DNA of 6,756 nt from an uncultured Clostridia bacterium (GCA_934645275.1 CAKUDW010000109.1:1-6756), one strand, 5' to 3'. Counted from the first letter of the stretch, positions 1 to 5,528 are shown. Notes: generated by a model not told the origin, from the sequence alone. A program made the numbers and translations.

Positions 1-2
1 CG

Positions 3-83
3 CACTGCGCGGCCTCCACGACGGGCGCAACGCAGAATATGGGCCGGATGGCCACTGAAAATTTGCTGCGCGATCTGGCATAG
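3..83 (+). CDS. C-terminal tail of a D-2-hydroxyacid dehydrogenase-like protein (5' end outside window)
   Basis: Reading frame 3 is open from the window edge to a TAG at 81-83 and gives 26 residues. It starts HCAAST and ends NMGRMATENLLRDLA. The pattern (P)H-x-A-A-S-T followed by a small linker, N-M-G-x-M-A-x-E-N and a short hydrophobic end is typical of the last strand and helix of the NAD-dependent D-isomer specific 2-hydroxyacid dehydrogenase family (phosphoglycerate dehydrogenase relatives), where the motif reads PHIAAST...NMG..A..N. Such enzymes reduce 2-keto acids or oxidise hydroxyacids with NAD(H). Catalytic and Rossmann regions lie outside the window, so substrate and completeness cannot be judged. 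A hairpin starts 22 bases after the stop, which supports this as a true gene end. The family call rests on a short tail and is an inference. Confidence 0.55.
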   Translation, partial: HCAASTTGATQNMGRMATENLLRDLA

Positions 84-104
84 TAATTATGGGCCAACGA
101 AGGG

Positions 105-152
105 CGCCATTGGGCGTGGGCTTGTCCTGCGCATCAATGGCGTTCTTCTATT
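105..152 (+). terminator. Hairpin terminator after the hydroxyacid dehydrogenase-like tail
   Basis: CGCCATTG (105-112) and CAATGGCG (135-142) form a perfect 8-bp stem. A further inner GCG/CGC pair (114-116 with 130-132) is possible. The T-rich stretch TTCTTCTATT follows at 143-152. It lies just after the TAG at 81-83 and fits an intrinsic terminator, although the loop is long and the T-tract is interrupted. Confidence 0.5.
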
Positions 153-216
153 GAGAGTGAGCGCTTCCAATTTTGCGGGAATTTCGACCGTGCGTTGGCC
201 TTGCGACTGAGCATGT

Positions 217-259
217 AAAAATTGTCGGCGGTTTCTTGCAAGGGCCGCCGACAATTTTT
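217..259. terminator. Strong bidirectional terminator between convergent units
   Basis: AAAAATTGTCGGCGG (217-231) and CCGCCGACAATTTTT (245-259) are a perfect 15-bp inverted repeat around a 13-base loop. The A-run on one side and T-run on the other give a GC-rich stem with a U-tract in both directions. It can therefore stop transcripts from the left-hand plus-strand gene and the minus-strand pgi transcript. Confidence 0.85.
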
Positions 260-270
260 GCATTTAAGAA

Positions 271-296
271 ATGTCGCCGGACTTTGCCGGCGACAT
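271..296 (-). terminator. First of two terminators after pgi
   Basis: ATGTCGCCGG (271-280) and CCGGCGACAT (287-296) form a perfect 10-bp stem with a 6-base loop. Read on the minus strand it comes 38 bases after the pgi stop and is followed by TTTCTTAAAT, a weak U-tract. The stronger hairpin at 217-259 lies just beyond it, making a tandem arrangement. Confidence 0.7.
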
Positions 297-334
297 CATA
301 TGGCTTGTATTTCCGATTGGGTATGAAACAGTAC

Positions 335-922
335 TTATTCGGCCCAGCGAGGATTGTCGATCATCGTGGGCTTACCGTCGCGTTCAACCACCAGCTTGCG
401 GTAGCCCTTCTGCTCGATGGTGCCGTAGTCATGGCCTGCATCGGAACGGAACACAAAGAAGGTCACCAGCGTTTCTGTGCCGGTATTGATGGAACGATGT
501 GCCCAGCGCGGGGGAACGTATACAACCTCGCCCGGCTTCATTTCCGCCAGCTGTACATCGCCCTCAGGCGTTTCCATCAGCATGGCGCCCTGGCCGGACA
601 GGCAGTAATACACCTCGCCGGTATCCAAAATGGTGTGGAAATGGCCCTTCGTCATGAAGTATTCATCGCCCACCTTGCCAGCGTAGACGATGCTGGTGCC
701 AAATTTCAGGTCGCCGGGGGTTTCAGGAATCTGATTAAGCTCGTAGAAATCATAAATGGGCTTATCGCCATTGCACACGATTTCTTCCGCCGCCGCGCGA
801 TCGTTGAATTGGGATACCATGTTCGATACGAAGCGATGGGTGAGCTGCGCGCGGCCGCTGTTGCACAGACCGCTCACAAGGTCAAAATCCAGGGTGAAGG
901 GCAAATTCTTGTTTTCAGGCAT
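335..922 (-). CDS. pgiA: Cupin-type (archaeal-like) glucose-6-phosphate isomerase
   Basis: This 195-residue protein should interconvert glucose 6-phosphate and fructose 6-phosphate in the cytosol as a metal-dependent cupin enzyme, unrelated to the classical SIS-fold Pgi. The barrel carries GHFH (93-96), GEVYY (102-106), VVYVPPRWAHR (133-143), DAGHDYGTI (161-169) and ends DNPRWAE. Metal ligands are H94, H96, E103 and H142; their 2/7/39 spacing matches the ligands known in the Pyrococcus furiosus enzyme (H88, H90, E97, H136). The length is close to the roughly 190 of that family. I chose ATG at 922 because AAGGAG (932-937) lies 9 bases upstream; an in-frame TTG at 931 would abut the Shine-Dalgarno and is unlikely. 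The gene has its own promoter and two terminators, so it is probably a single-gene unit. Family assignment is secure; use on a modified sugar phosphate instead of glucose 6-phosphate cannot be excluded. Confidence 0.93.
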   Translation of the reverse strand: MPENKNLPFTLDFDLVSGLCNSGRAQLTHRFVSNMVSQFNDRAAAEEIVCNGDKPIYDFYELNQIPETPGDLKFGTSIVYAGKVGDEYFMTKGHFHTILDTGEVYYCLSGQGAMLMETPEGDVQLAEMKPGEVVYVPPRWAHRSINTGTETLVTFFVFRSDAGHDYGTIEQKGYRKLVVERDGKPTMIDNPRWAE

Positions 923-940
923 TATCGACAACTCCTTTTC

Positions 941-962
941 TTATTATGTTATAACATTATAA
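941..962. promoter_or_regulatory. 22-bp palindrome in the pgi leader, likely operator
   Basis: A dyad with the perfect 12-bp core ATGTTATAACAT (946-957) extends to 941-962 with one mismatched pair (945/958), giving 20 of 22 symmetric bases. It lies between the predicted pgi transcription start (about 969) and its Shine-Dalgarno (932-937), where a bound repressor would block early transcription. It does not resemble the CpG-centred sites elsewhere in the window, so a different regulator, not encoded here, is implied. Confidence 0.55.
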
Positions 963-975
963 TTTAACTACTTTT

Positions 976-1003
976 ATTATATAGGATTCTGAGCTTTTGT
1001 CAA
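976..1003 (-). promoter_or_regulatory. Consensus promoter of pgi
   Basis: On the minus strand, TTGACA (998-1003) and TATAAT (976-981) are both perfect consensus hexamers separated by 16 bp. The predicted start is near 969, leaving a leader of about 47 bases before the ATG at 922. The strength suggests high expression unless repressed. Confidence 0.85.
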
Positions 1004-1026
1004 GAGCGTTTAGCGCTATAAAGCGC

Positions 1027-1066
1027 AAAAAGCCTGAGAGGGCGGTCGATTTCGCTCTCCCAAGCT
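1027..1066 (-). terminator. Terminator after the RpiB-like gene
   Basis: On the minus strand the arm AGCTTGGGAGAG (1066-1055) pairs with CTCTCAGGCT (1040-1031), leaving a small GG bulge and a 14-base loop. TTTTT (1031-1027) follows. It lies about 45 bases past the stop of the isomerase gene and upstream of the pgi promoter, separating the two minus-strand units. Confidence 0.6.
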
Positions 1067-1108
1067 TTGCACATCCAAAGCGCGCCTTACTGCAGCGGTA
1101 GCGGCGCT

Positions 1109-1708
1109 TTATTCCGGACGATCGTTCATCATGTCGGGCAGGTCTACCTCGTAAAGGTGCTCGAGCTTGAAGCCGTTGGCCTTGAACTTGTCGTAATCAA
1201 AGGCTTCTAGTTCCTTCACGGCCAGCTCATGGAACTCGTAGAAATTCGGCCACCACTCGTAACCGTCGCCCAGGTTGTGGTTCAGGTACGCCTCGGCGAT
1301 TTCGATACCCATCTGCGGCGCGACATAGAAGCCACCCATGGCCAGCACGTTGCAGTTGTTGCCGGTGATGCAGCGCAGGCCGGCGGGAACGGATTCGACC
1401 ACGGCAGAATGTACGTGCGGGCACTTGCTGGCGGCAATGTGGATGCCCATGCCGGTACCACAGAAGATCAGCGCGCGCTCATATTCGCCCTCGGAAATCT
1501 TCGCGCCCACGCGCAGACCCACGCGATGGAACATGTTCTCAGGGCCGTTATCCTGCTCGTTCTTTACGCCCAGATCTTCGATTTCCCAGCCCTTCTTGCG
1601 CAGATGCGCACAGATGGCTTCCTTGAGGGGATAACCGGCAAAGTCGGCGCCTACGACGAGTTTCTTGTCCTTCACGGTTTTCATGTTTGGATTGTTTACG
1701 ATTTTCAT
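1109..1708 (-). CDS. Divergent RpiB/LacA/LacB-family sugar isomerase
   Basis: This 199-residue protein has the Rossmann-like fold of ribose-5-phosphate isomerase B and galactose-6-phosphate isomerase. Visible family motifs are GADFAGYPLKE (20-30), DLG (45-47), IFCGTGMGIHIAASK (81-95) with the catalytic-type Cys83, and GNNCNVLAMGG (116-126). Several usual residues differ: the Asp-His of the first loop is Asp22-Phe23, the HNDAN His is Gly116, and the C-terminal Arg residues that clamp phosphate in E. coli RpiB are replaced by a stretch rich in Trp, Phe and Tyr (YEWWPNFYEF, 150-159). It is longer than typical RpiB (about 145-150) by an N-terminal extension of about 16 residues and a C-terminal tail. 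The start is set by a perfect AAGGAGGT (1717-1724) 8 bases upstream. It is likely an aldose-ketose isomerase of this locus, but the substrate is open. An operator-like site in its leader links it to the LacI-type regulator. Confidence 0.85.
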   Translation of the reverse strand: MKIVNNPNMKTVKDKKLVVGADFAGYPLKEAICAHLRKKGWEIEDLGVKNEQDNGPENMFHRVGLRVGAKISEGEYERALIFCGTGMGIHIAASKCPHVHSAVVESVPAGLRCITGNNCNVLAMGGFYVAPQMGIEIAEAYLNHNLGDGYEWWPNFYEFHELAVKELEAFDYDKFKANGFKLEHLYEVDLPDMMNDRPE

Positions 1709-1756
1709 TGAATCAGACCTCCTTAGGCGTTAGCTGAAATTGGATTTTGTTCTACT

Positions 1757-1774
1757 TGCGGTAACGCACACGCA
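1757..1774. promoter_or_regulatory. LacI-type operator candidate A (leader of the RpiB-like gene)
   Basis: TGCGGTAACGCACACGCA, centred on the CpG at 1765-1766, matches three other sites in the window, with an identical right half CGCACACGCA. It lies downstream of the predicted minus-strand promoter and about 50 bases before the ATG, where a bound repressor could block elongation. Confidence 0.65.
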
Positions 1775-1807
1775 AAACCGCATAAAAACATGCGAGGACG
1801 CGGTTTT
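1774..1807 (-). promoter_or_regulatory. Nested inverted repeats in the leader of the RpiB-like gene
   Basis: AAAACCGC (1774-1781) and GCGGTTTT (1800-1807) are perfect 8-bp arms. Inside them CGCAT (1779-1783) and ATGCG (1790-1794) form a second stem around AAAAAC, sharing bases with the outer stem. ACCGC (1777-1781) can also pair with GCGGT (1758-1762) across operator A. The pairings exclude each other, so the leader RNA could switch shapes; whether this is used is unknown. Confidence 0.35.
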
Positions 1808-1827
1808 CCACGCTCTGCATCACATTT

Positions 1828-1856
1828 AGTGTAGCATAGAAAACGTATTTTGTATA
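1828..1856 (-). promoter_or_regulatory. Promoter of the RpiB-like gene
   Basis: On the minus strand, TATACA (1851-1856, 4 of 6 to consensus) lies 17 bp before TACACT (1828-1833). The TG at 1836-1835 gives an extended -10, TGCTACACT. Predicted start is near 1821, giving a leader of about 110 bases that holds operator A and inverted repeats. Upstream DNA (1841-1930) is very AT-rich. Confidence 0.6.
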
Positions 1857-1977
1857 TAGAAACTGATAAAAATTTTAAATATCATACACATATAACATAA
1901 AATGCGGATGAAAAATGTATCTATAATACAGAAAATATCGTCTGCCAGTGTGAAAACAGCTGGTTTGAATGCAAAAT

Positions 1978-1995
1978 TGTGTGTGCGCACACGCA
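1978..1995. promoter_or_regulatory. LacI-type operator candidate B (upstream of the TIM-barrel gene)
   Basis: TGTGTGTGCGCACACGCA is centred on the CpG at 1986-1987 and contains the perfect 12-bp palindrome GTGTGCGCACAC (1981-1992). It shares its right half with site A exactly. It lies 28 bp upstream of the predicted -35 of the TIM-barrel gene; its centre is 221 bp from that of site A. Confidence 0.7.
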
Positions 1996-2023
1996 GTTTT
2001 GGCGGAAGCGCCGCAGGGTGGGA

Positions 2024-2053
2024 TTGCAAAGCAGACAAATTTGGTGATACAAT
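2024..2053 (+). promoter_or_regulatory. Promoter of the TIM-barrel gene
   Basis: TTGCAA (2024-2029) and TACAAT (2048-2053) are 18 bp apart, and TGA directly before the -10 makes an extended -10 (TGATACAAT). Predicted start is near 2060, only about 28 bases before the ATG. The Shine-Dalgarno GGAGG is at 2076-2080. Confidence 0.65.
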
Positions 2054-2087
2054 GCAAATAACCAATAAAATTTACGGAGGGTGATAT

Positions 2088-3269
2088 ATGGATCCAAGAA
2101 TATATCTGGGCATTGACAACTGCTTTGCCTCCAAACGTTGGGTGCGTCCGGCGGAATGGCTGAAGTTGATTCGCGGTTTGGGATTGAGGTACATCGAGGC
2201 CAGCGCGGACACGGAGTGCGATCCGCTGTACATGGGTCCGGCGTTCACGCGAGATTGGATCACGGCGGTACGCCGCGGCTGCGAAGAAATGGACATGGTG
2301 GTTAAAAATGTGTATTCTGGCCACGGTACCTATGTCACCTGCGGCATTTCGCATTACGACGGGCGTGTGGTTCGTCGCTTCCGCGATGAATGGATGAAGG
2401 CGCAGATGGACACTGCGAAGGCGTTGGGCGCGGGCTTTGGTTTCTTTGCTCATGGTTTTGAGGAACTGATCCTGCAGGACGATGCGCTCTATGAGGACGC
2501 GCTGAGCAGGCTCTGCGACGTACTGGCGAACTTGGCGGCTTACGCGCAGAAGATAGGCATGGAATATGTGGGACTGGAGCAGATGTATTCGCCGCATCAG
2601 CCGCCGTGGACCATTGAAGGTACGAAGCGCCTGTTGCGCGAGGTATACGCGCGTTCCGGCGCGCCGTTCTACATCACGGCAGATTTGGGCCATATGAATG
2701 GCCAGCAGTATTTTGTACGACCGGACGAGGCCTATATTCGCAAGAACATTGCGCTGGCACGCGAGGGAAAACCGGCGCGCCGCGTGTGGATGGGTACGGA
2801 CGCGGCACGCGCACTCTATCTGGCGGCTGCCGCGGATGAAATGGATGAGAATGCGGCCGTAGACGCGATTCTGAAGGACATCGAAGCGCATCCGAACCTG
2901 TTTTCCAAGCCGTGCGACTGGAGCATTGACGCATGGATGCGTGCGCTTGGCTGCTATTCGCCCATCGTGCATTTGCAGCAGAGCGACGGCAAGTCGTCGC
3001 CGCATTGGCCATTCAGCAAGGCGTTTAATGAAAAGGGCGTCGTGAATGCGTCGGACGTCTTGCGTGCACTGAGCGCGTCATTTGAACAGGCAGACGATCC
3101 GGCTATGCCGCCCAAGTGCGGCGAAGTGGTGCTTACCTTTGAGCCGTTTATCAGCACCGCGGGCAGCACTGCCGATTTGCTGGACGACATGAAAGAGTCC
3201 GTGGCCTATTGGCGCAGGTGGATTCCAGAGGATGGCATGCGCCTGAGCGAAATTAGAGCGCGCCTTTAA
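2088..3269 (+). CDS. TIM-barrel sugar (phosphate) isomerase/epimerase, xylose-isomerase-like
   Basis: This 393-residue protein resembles the AP-endonuclease-2/xylose-isomerase-like TIM-barrel family, whose members isomerise or epimerise free or phosphorylated sugars at a divalent metal. Strand-end residues that fit the metal site are E164 (VGLEQ), D199 and H202 (ADLGH), H295 (IVHLQQSDG) and E352 (LTFEPF). It is about 100 residues longer than typical members; most of the excess lies between D199 and H295 as a largely helical, charged insert (about 205-290). No signal peptide or membrane segment is seen, so it should be cytosolic. GGAGG (2076-2080) lies 7 bases before the ATG. It is transcribed divergently from the RpiB-like isomerase, and the aldolase follows after 161 bases. 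Operator B upstream suggests control by the local LacI-family protein. Tetrulose- or pentulose-phosphate epimerase is possible, but the sequence does not decide the substrate. Confidence 0.82.
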   Translation: MDPRIYLGIDNCFASKRWVRPAEWLKLIRGLGLRYIEASADTECDPLYMGPAFTRDWITAVRRGCEEMDMVVKNVYSGHGTYVTCGISHYDGRVVRRFRDEWMKAQMDTAKALGAGFGFFAHGFEELILQDDALYEDALSRLCDVLANLAAYAQKIGMEYVGLEQMYSPHQPPWTIEGTKRLLREVYARSGAPFYITADLGHMNGQQYFVRPDEAYIRKNIALAREGKPARRVWMGTDAARALYLAAAADEMDENAAVDAILKDIEAHPNLFSKPCDWSIDAWMRALGCYSPIVHLQQSDGKSSPHWPFSKAFNEKGVVNASDVLRALSASFEQADDPAMPPKCGEVVLTFEPFISTAGSTADLLDDMKESVAYWRRWIPEDGMRLSEIRARL

Positions 3270-3430
3270 GATTCCCGAGGGGCAATTGCGGCGTTTTTTC
3301 CACCGCGGCACCGGTTGAAAACGGTTTTGCGCCGCTTTGCGGATGGGAAAGCTGCTCGCAACTGAAGATACGCCTTTCATGGACATACTCCATTGAAAAA
3401 CTGAAGTGAAACAAGATAAGGGGAGAGACT

Positions 3431-4156
3431 ATGATGAATGAACTGCAGCAAAAGTATCAGAGCAAAATACAGGAACTGGCCGACACTGCAAATCGACTGG
3501 CTGCATTGGGCTTTGTGACCAGCCAGGGCGGCAATCTGTCACTGCGCGCCGATGAGAACGTGATTCTGATTACGCCCACGAAGGTGGCTAAGGCCGACGT
3601 GCGTTTCGAGGATATCTGCGCCATCGACATGACTGGCCGCGTGCTCCACGCGAAGGAGGGCCGCAAGCCCACCGGTGAATGGCCGTTTCATCTGCGTATC
3701 ATGCAGAAACGTCCGGATGTGAAGGGGATTATACACGCGCATCCGCCGATTTTGACGGGCTTTGCCATCGCTGGTGGCGATGTGATGCAGCGTGCTTATC
3801 TGCCTGAGCCTGTGACCGAGGTCGGCCCGATGATGATGGTGCCCTACGCCGTACCGCTCAGCGATGAACTGGCCGAAAACTTCGACGCAGTGATTCATAA
3901 GTCCAACGGCTTCCTGATGGAAAACCACGGCTGCGTGATGGTGAGCCCCGAGGGCCTGAAGCGCTGTCTGGAAATGATGGAAATGATGGAGGCACAGGGG
4001 AAGTCCATGGTGGTGGCAAAGATTATGGGCAATCTCAAGACGCTTGATCGCGACAGTGTGAACGCGCTCGATGCGGGCGTGATCAAGGTGCGCGATCTGC
4101 CGATGCCCGGCCTTCCGAGCGAAGTGAAGCAACTGTCGGACATCTTTGTCTGCTGA
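3431..4156 (+). CDS. Class II aldolase/adducin-family protein (FucA/AraD-like)
   Basis: This 241-residue zinc-dependent enzyme belongs to the family of L-fuculose-1-phosphate aldolase, rhamnulose-1-phosphate aldolase and L-ribulose-5-phosphate 4-epimerase, which break or rearrange C-C bonds of ketose phosphates through an enediolate. Motifs in order are TSQGGNLSLR (30-39, phosphate loop), TPTK (48-51), TGEWPFH (81-87) with catalytic-type Glu83, HAHPP (102-106) and NHG (165-167). Zinc ligands are H102, H104 and H166. The E83-to-H102 spacing of 19 equals E73-to-H92 of E. coli FucA. It is somewhat longer than FucA (215). Two start codons are possible: ATG 3431 is 5 bases from GGAG (3422-3425) and ATG 3434 is 8, so the first Met may be absent. 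No convincing promoter precedes it, so read-through from the TIM-barrel gene is likely. Aldolase or epimerase activity cannot be separated by sequence alone. Confidence 0.88.
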   Translation: MMNELQQKYQSKIQELADTANRLAALGFVTSQGGNLSLRADENVILITPTKVAKADVRFEDICAIDMTGRVLHAKEGRKPTGEWPFHLRIMQKRPDVKGIIHAHPPILTGFAIAGGDVMQRAYLPEPVTEVGPMMMVPYAVPLSDELAENFDAVIHKSNGFLMENHGCVMVSPEGLKRCLEMMEMMEAQGKSMVVAKIMGNLKTLDRDSVNALDAGVIKVRDLPMPGLPSEVKQLSDIFVC

Positions 4157-4180
4157 TGCTGCGCAAAATAGTCTGAGACC

Positions 4181-4220
4181 TGCGGGCGGACGCTGCGTTT
4201 CGCCCGCAAACTTTAATCTT
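4181..4220 (+). terminator. Hairpin after the aldolase gene, probable weak terminator
   Basis: TGCGGGCG (4181-4188) and CGCCCGCA (4201-4208) form a perfect GC-rich 8-bp stem 24 bases after the aldolase stop. The following AACTTTAATCTT is only moderately T-rich, so termination may be partial and allow some read-through into the regulator gene. Confidence 0.5.
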
Positions 4221-4226
4221 GAATTG

Positions 4227-4255
4227 TGGAAATGGCGGCAAACTTGTGGTATACT
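4227..4255 (+). promoter_or_regulatory. Promoter of the LacI-family regulator
   Basis: TGGAAA (4227-4232, 4 of 6 to consensus) and TATACT (4250-4255, 5 of 6) are 17 bp apart, with TGG immediately before the -10 giving an extended -10 element. Predicted start is about 4262, close to the Shine-Dalgarno GGAGG at 4277-4281. No operator-like site is seen here, so autoregulation is not evident. Confidence 0.6.
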
Positions 4256-4290
4256 GTTTGCTGTATTTGAAAAAATGGAGGCTGAGCGTC

Positions 4291-5358
4291 ATGGCGAGGG
4301 TTACAGTGCAGACGATTGCGCAGGAGGCTAACGTGTCTGTCGGCACTGTGGATCGGGCGCTGAACAACCGCGGGCGCATCAACGAGGAGACGCGCCGCCG
4401 CATACTGGAAATCGCCGATCGTCTGGGTTATCATCCCAACAAGATTGCCAGTGCGCTGGGGCGCCAGCGCAAGCTGCGCATTGCTGCCATCACGCCCTGC
4501 AATCCCTATTTCTTTTATCGCCACATTCGCGACGGCATGGAGGATGCTGTTCGTGAAACGCTGGATTACGGCGTGACCGTGGATCAGATTGTCTGCGATT
4601 CCCTGGGCGTGGCCGATCAGCTGAAGGTGCTTGAAACGCTGGATTACAGCCGCTACGACGGCGTCGTGCTCAACGCGGGCGGCGACGGTCTGAACGACTG
4701 CATCAATGAAATCGTGGATTCCGGCGTGCCGGTGGTGACCTTTAATTCTGACGCGAAGCATAGCAAGCGCCTGTTTTTTGTGGGCGAAAATGCCAGCCAG
4801 TCCGGCCACATGGCGGGAGACATGATGGGCCGCCTGCTCGGCGGTCAGGGCAGGGTCGCCGTGCTGACCAGCTTCTTCCATCCCGGCGCGGCCACCGAGC
4901 GCCGCGACGGCTTCCTGGATGCGCTTAGACGCTATCCAGGCATTTCTGTGGTAGGCGATTATGAATACAAGGACGACGAGGAAAAGGCCTACAATGTGGT
5001 TCGGGATGTGATGAAGCGCTATCCCGGGCTGGACGGCGTGTTTTCCAACAGCGCCACAGGTTCCGCCGCCAGCGGCCGCTATGTGGCTGAAACACACCCT
5101 GAAAAGCGCCCCGTGCTCATCGGTTACGACGTGACCGAGCCGGTGGAGAAGTATTTGAAGGACGGCATATTCGATATGGCTATCGACCAGGAACCGCGCC
5201 GCCAGAGCTACAATGCCATCGTGTTGATGTACAAACATTTAACTGAAAAGTGGATTCCGGAGGAACGCGAGCTGGGTGTGCGCGTTCACATGGTCATGCG
5301 CTACAATGCCGAGGAACATTCAATGGCACATGTGTTGAAAGAGAATATAATACTATAG
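4291..5358 (+). CDS. LacI-family transcriptional regulator with sugar-binding effector domain
   Basis: This 355-residue regulator has an N-terminal LacI-type helix-turn-helix (about 3-25: VTVQTIAQEANVSVGTVDRA), a hinge (PNKIASALGR, 49-58) and a periplasmic-binding-protein-like effector domain (about 62-340). Leu56, the residue that LacI wedges into the central CpG of its operator, is kept, as is Arg22. LacI's Ser21 is Asp (TVDR), and recognition positions 17-18 are Val-Gly. Effector-domain landmarks include NAGG (128-131), FNSD (151-154), ERRDGF (203-208) and IGYD (277-280). I chose ATG 4291 because GGAGG lies 9 bases upstream and the HTH begins at once; the in-frame ATG at 4219 lies upstream of the predicted promoter. 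It probably binds the CpG-centred sites at 1757, 1978, 5529 and 5629 and responds to the transported sugar or a metabolite. Family is sure; repression versus activation is inferred. Confidence 0.92.
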   Translation: MARVTVQTIAQEANVSVGTVDRALNNRGRINEETRRRILEIADRLGYHPNKIASALGRQRKLRIAAITPCNPYFFYRHIRDGMEDAVRETLDYGVTVDQIVCDSLGVADQLKVLETLDYSRYDGVVLNAGGDGLNDCINEIVDSGVPVVTFNSDAKHSKRLFFVGENASQSGHMAGDMMGRLLGGQGRVAVLTSFFHPGAATERRDGFLDALRRYPGISVVGDYEYKDDEEKAYNVVRDVMKRYPGLDGVFSNSATGSAASGRYVAETHPEKRPVLIGYDVTEPVEKYLKDGIFDMAIDQEPRRQSYNAIVLMYKHLTEKWIPEERELGVRVHMVMRYNAEEHSMAHVLKENIIL

Positions 5359-5396
5359 AACTATTTGTGCATATTGACAAAAATGAAATACATCTA

Positions 5397-5425
5397 TTGA
5401 CACATGTGTGTCGATGCGTTATGAT
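5397..5425 (+). promoter_or_regulatory. Promoter of the sugar-binding protein gene
   Basis: TTGACA (5397-5402, perfect) and TATGAT (5420-5425, 5 of 6) are 17 bp apart. The palindrome ACACATGTGT (5400-5409) overlaps the -35 and spacer. TATTGACA also occurs 23 bp upstream (5372-5379). Predicted start is near 5432, giving a leader of nearly 290 bases. Confidence 0.75.
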
Positions 5426-5485
5426 AACACTGTGATTTGAATGACTTGGATCCGTCTCAGGGTAGGGTTTCAAGAAGTGGATTAA

Positions 5486-5512
5486 AATTGTGTGCCGGAG
5501 CGATGCACAATT
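5486..5512 (+). repeat. Inverted repeat in the binding-protein leader
   Basis: AATTGTG (5486-5492) and CACAATT (5506-5512) are perfect 7-base arms around a 13-base loop, followed by ATTTATTTT. An alternative register pairs TGTGC with GCACA. The AT-rich stem makes it a poor terminator; it may be a pause hairpin or a protein site. Confidence 0.35.
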
Positions 5513-5528
5513 ATTTATTTTGAATGAT

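Noticed and set aside
156..169. Catabolite-responsive-element-like sequence (TGGAAGCGCTCACT on the minus strand)
   Set aside because: Only a near match to the cre pattern, and it lies between terminators, not at a promoter.
923..931. TTG start three codons upstream for pgi
   Set aside because: It would leave no space after AAGGAG (932-937); ATG at 922 has ideal 9-base spacing.
173..967. 264-codon plus-strand open frame opposite pgi
   Set aside because: It is antisense to a clear cupin isomerase, has no recognisable motif, and starts inside the terminator region; it reflects GC-rich codon bias.
1875..3005. 376-codon minus-strand open frame opposite the TIM-barrel gene
   Set aside because: Low-complexity His/Arg/Ala-rich translation with no domain; the plus-strand protein has a Shine-Dalgarno, promoter and metal-site motifs.
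3280..3340. Possible terminator between the TIM-barrel gene and the aldolase gene (T-run at 3293-3298, GCGGC/GCCGC arms at 3305-3309 and 3331-3335)
   Set aside because: The T-run comes before the better hairpin rather than after it, and the stem upstream of the T-run is only about 4 bp; the rest of the 161-base spacer shows no convincing promoter.
4219..4290. 24-codon N-terminal extension of the LacI-family regulator
   Set aside because: It begins upstream of the predicted promoter, lacks a ribosome site and precedes the normal LacI-family start.
4213..5238. 341-codon minus-strand open frame opposite the regulator
   Set aside because: Shadow of the LacI-family gene, His/Ala/Val-rich, without a ribosome site or family motifs.
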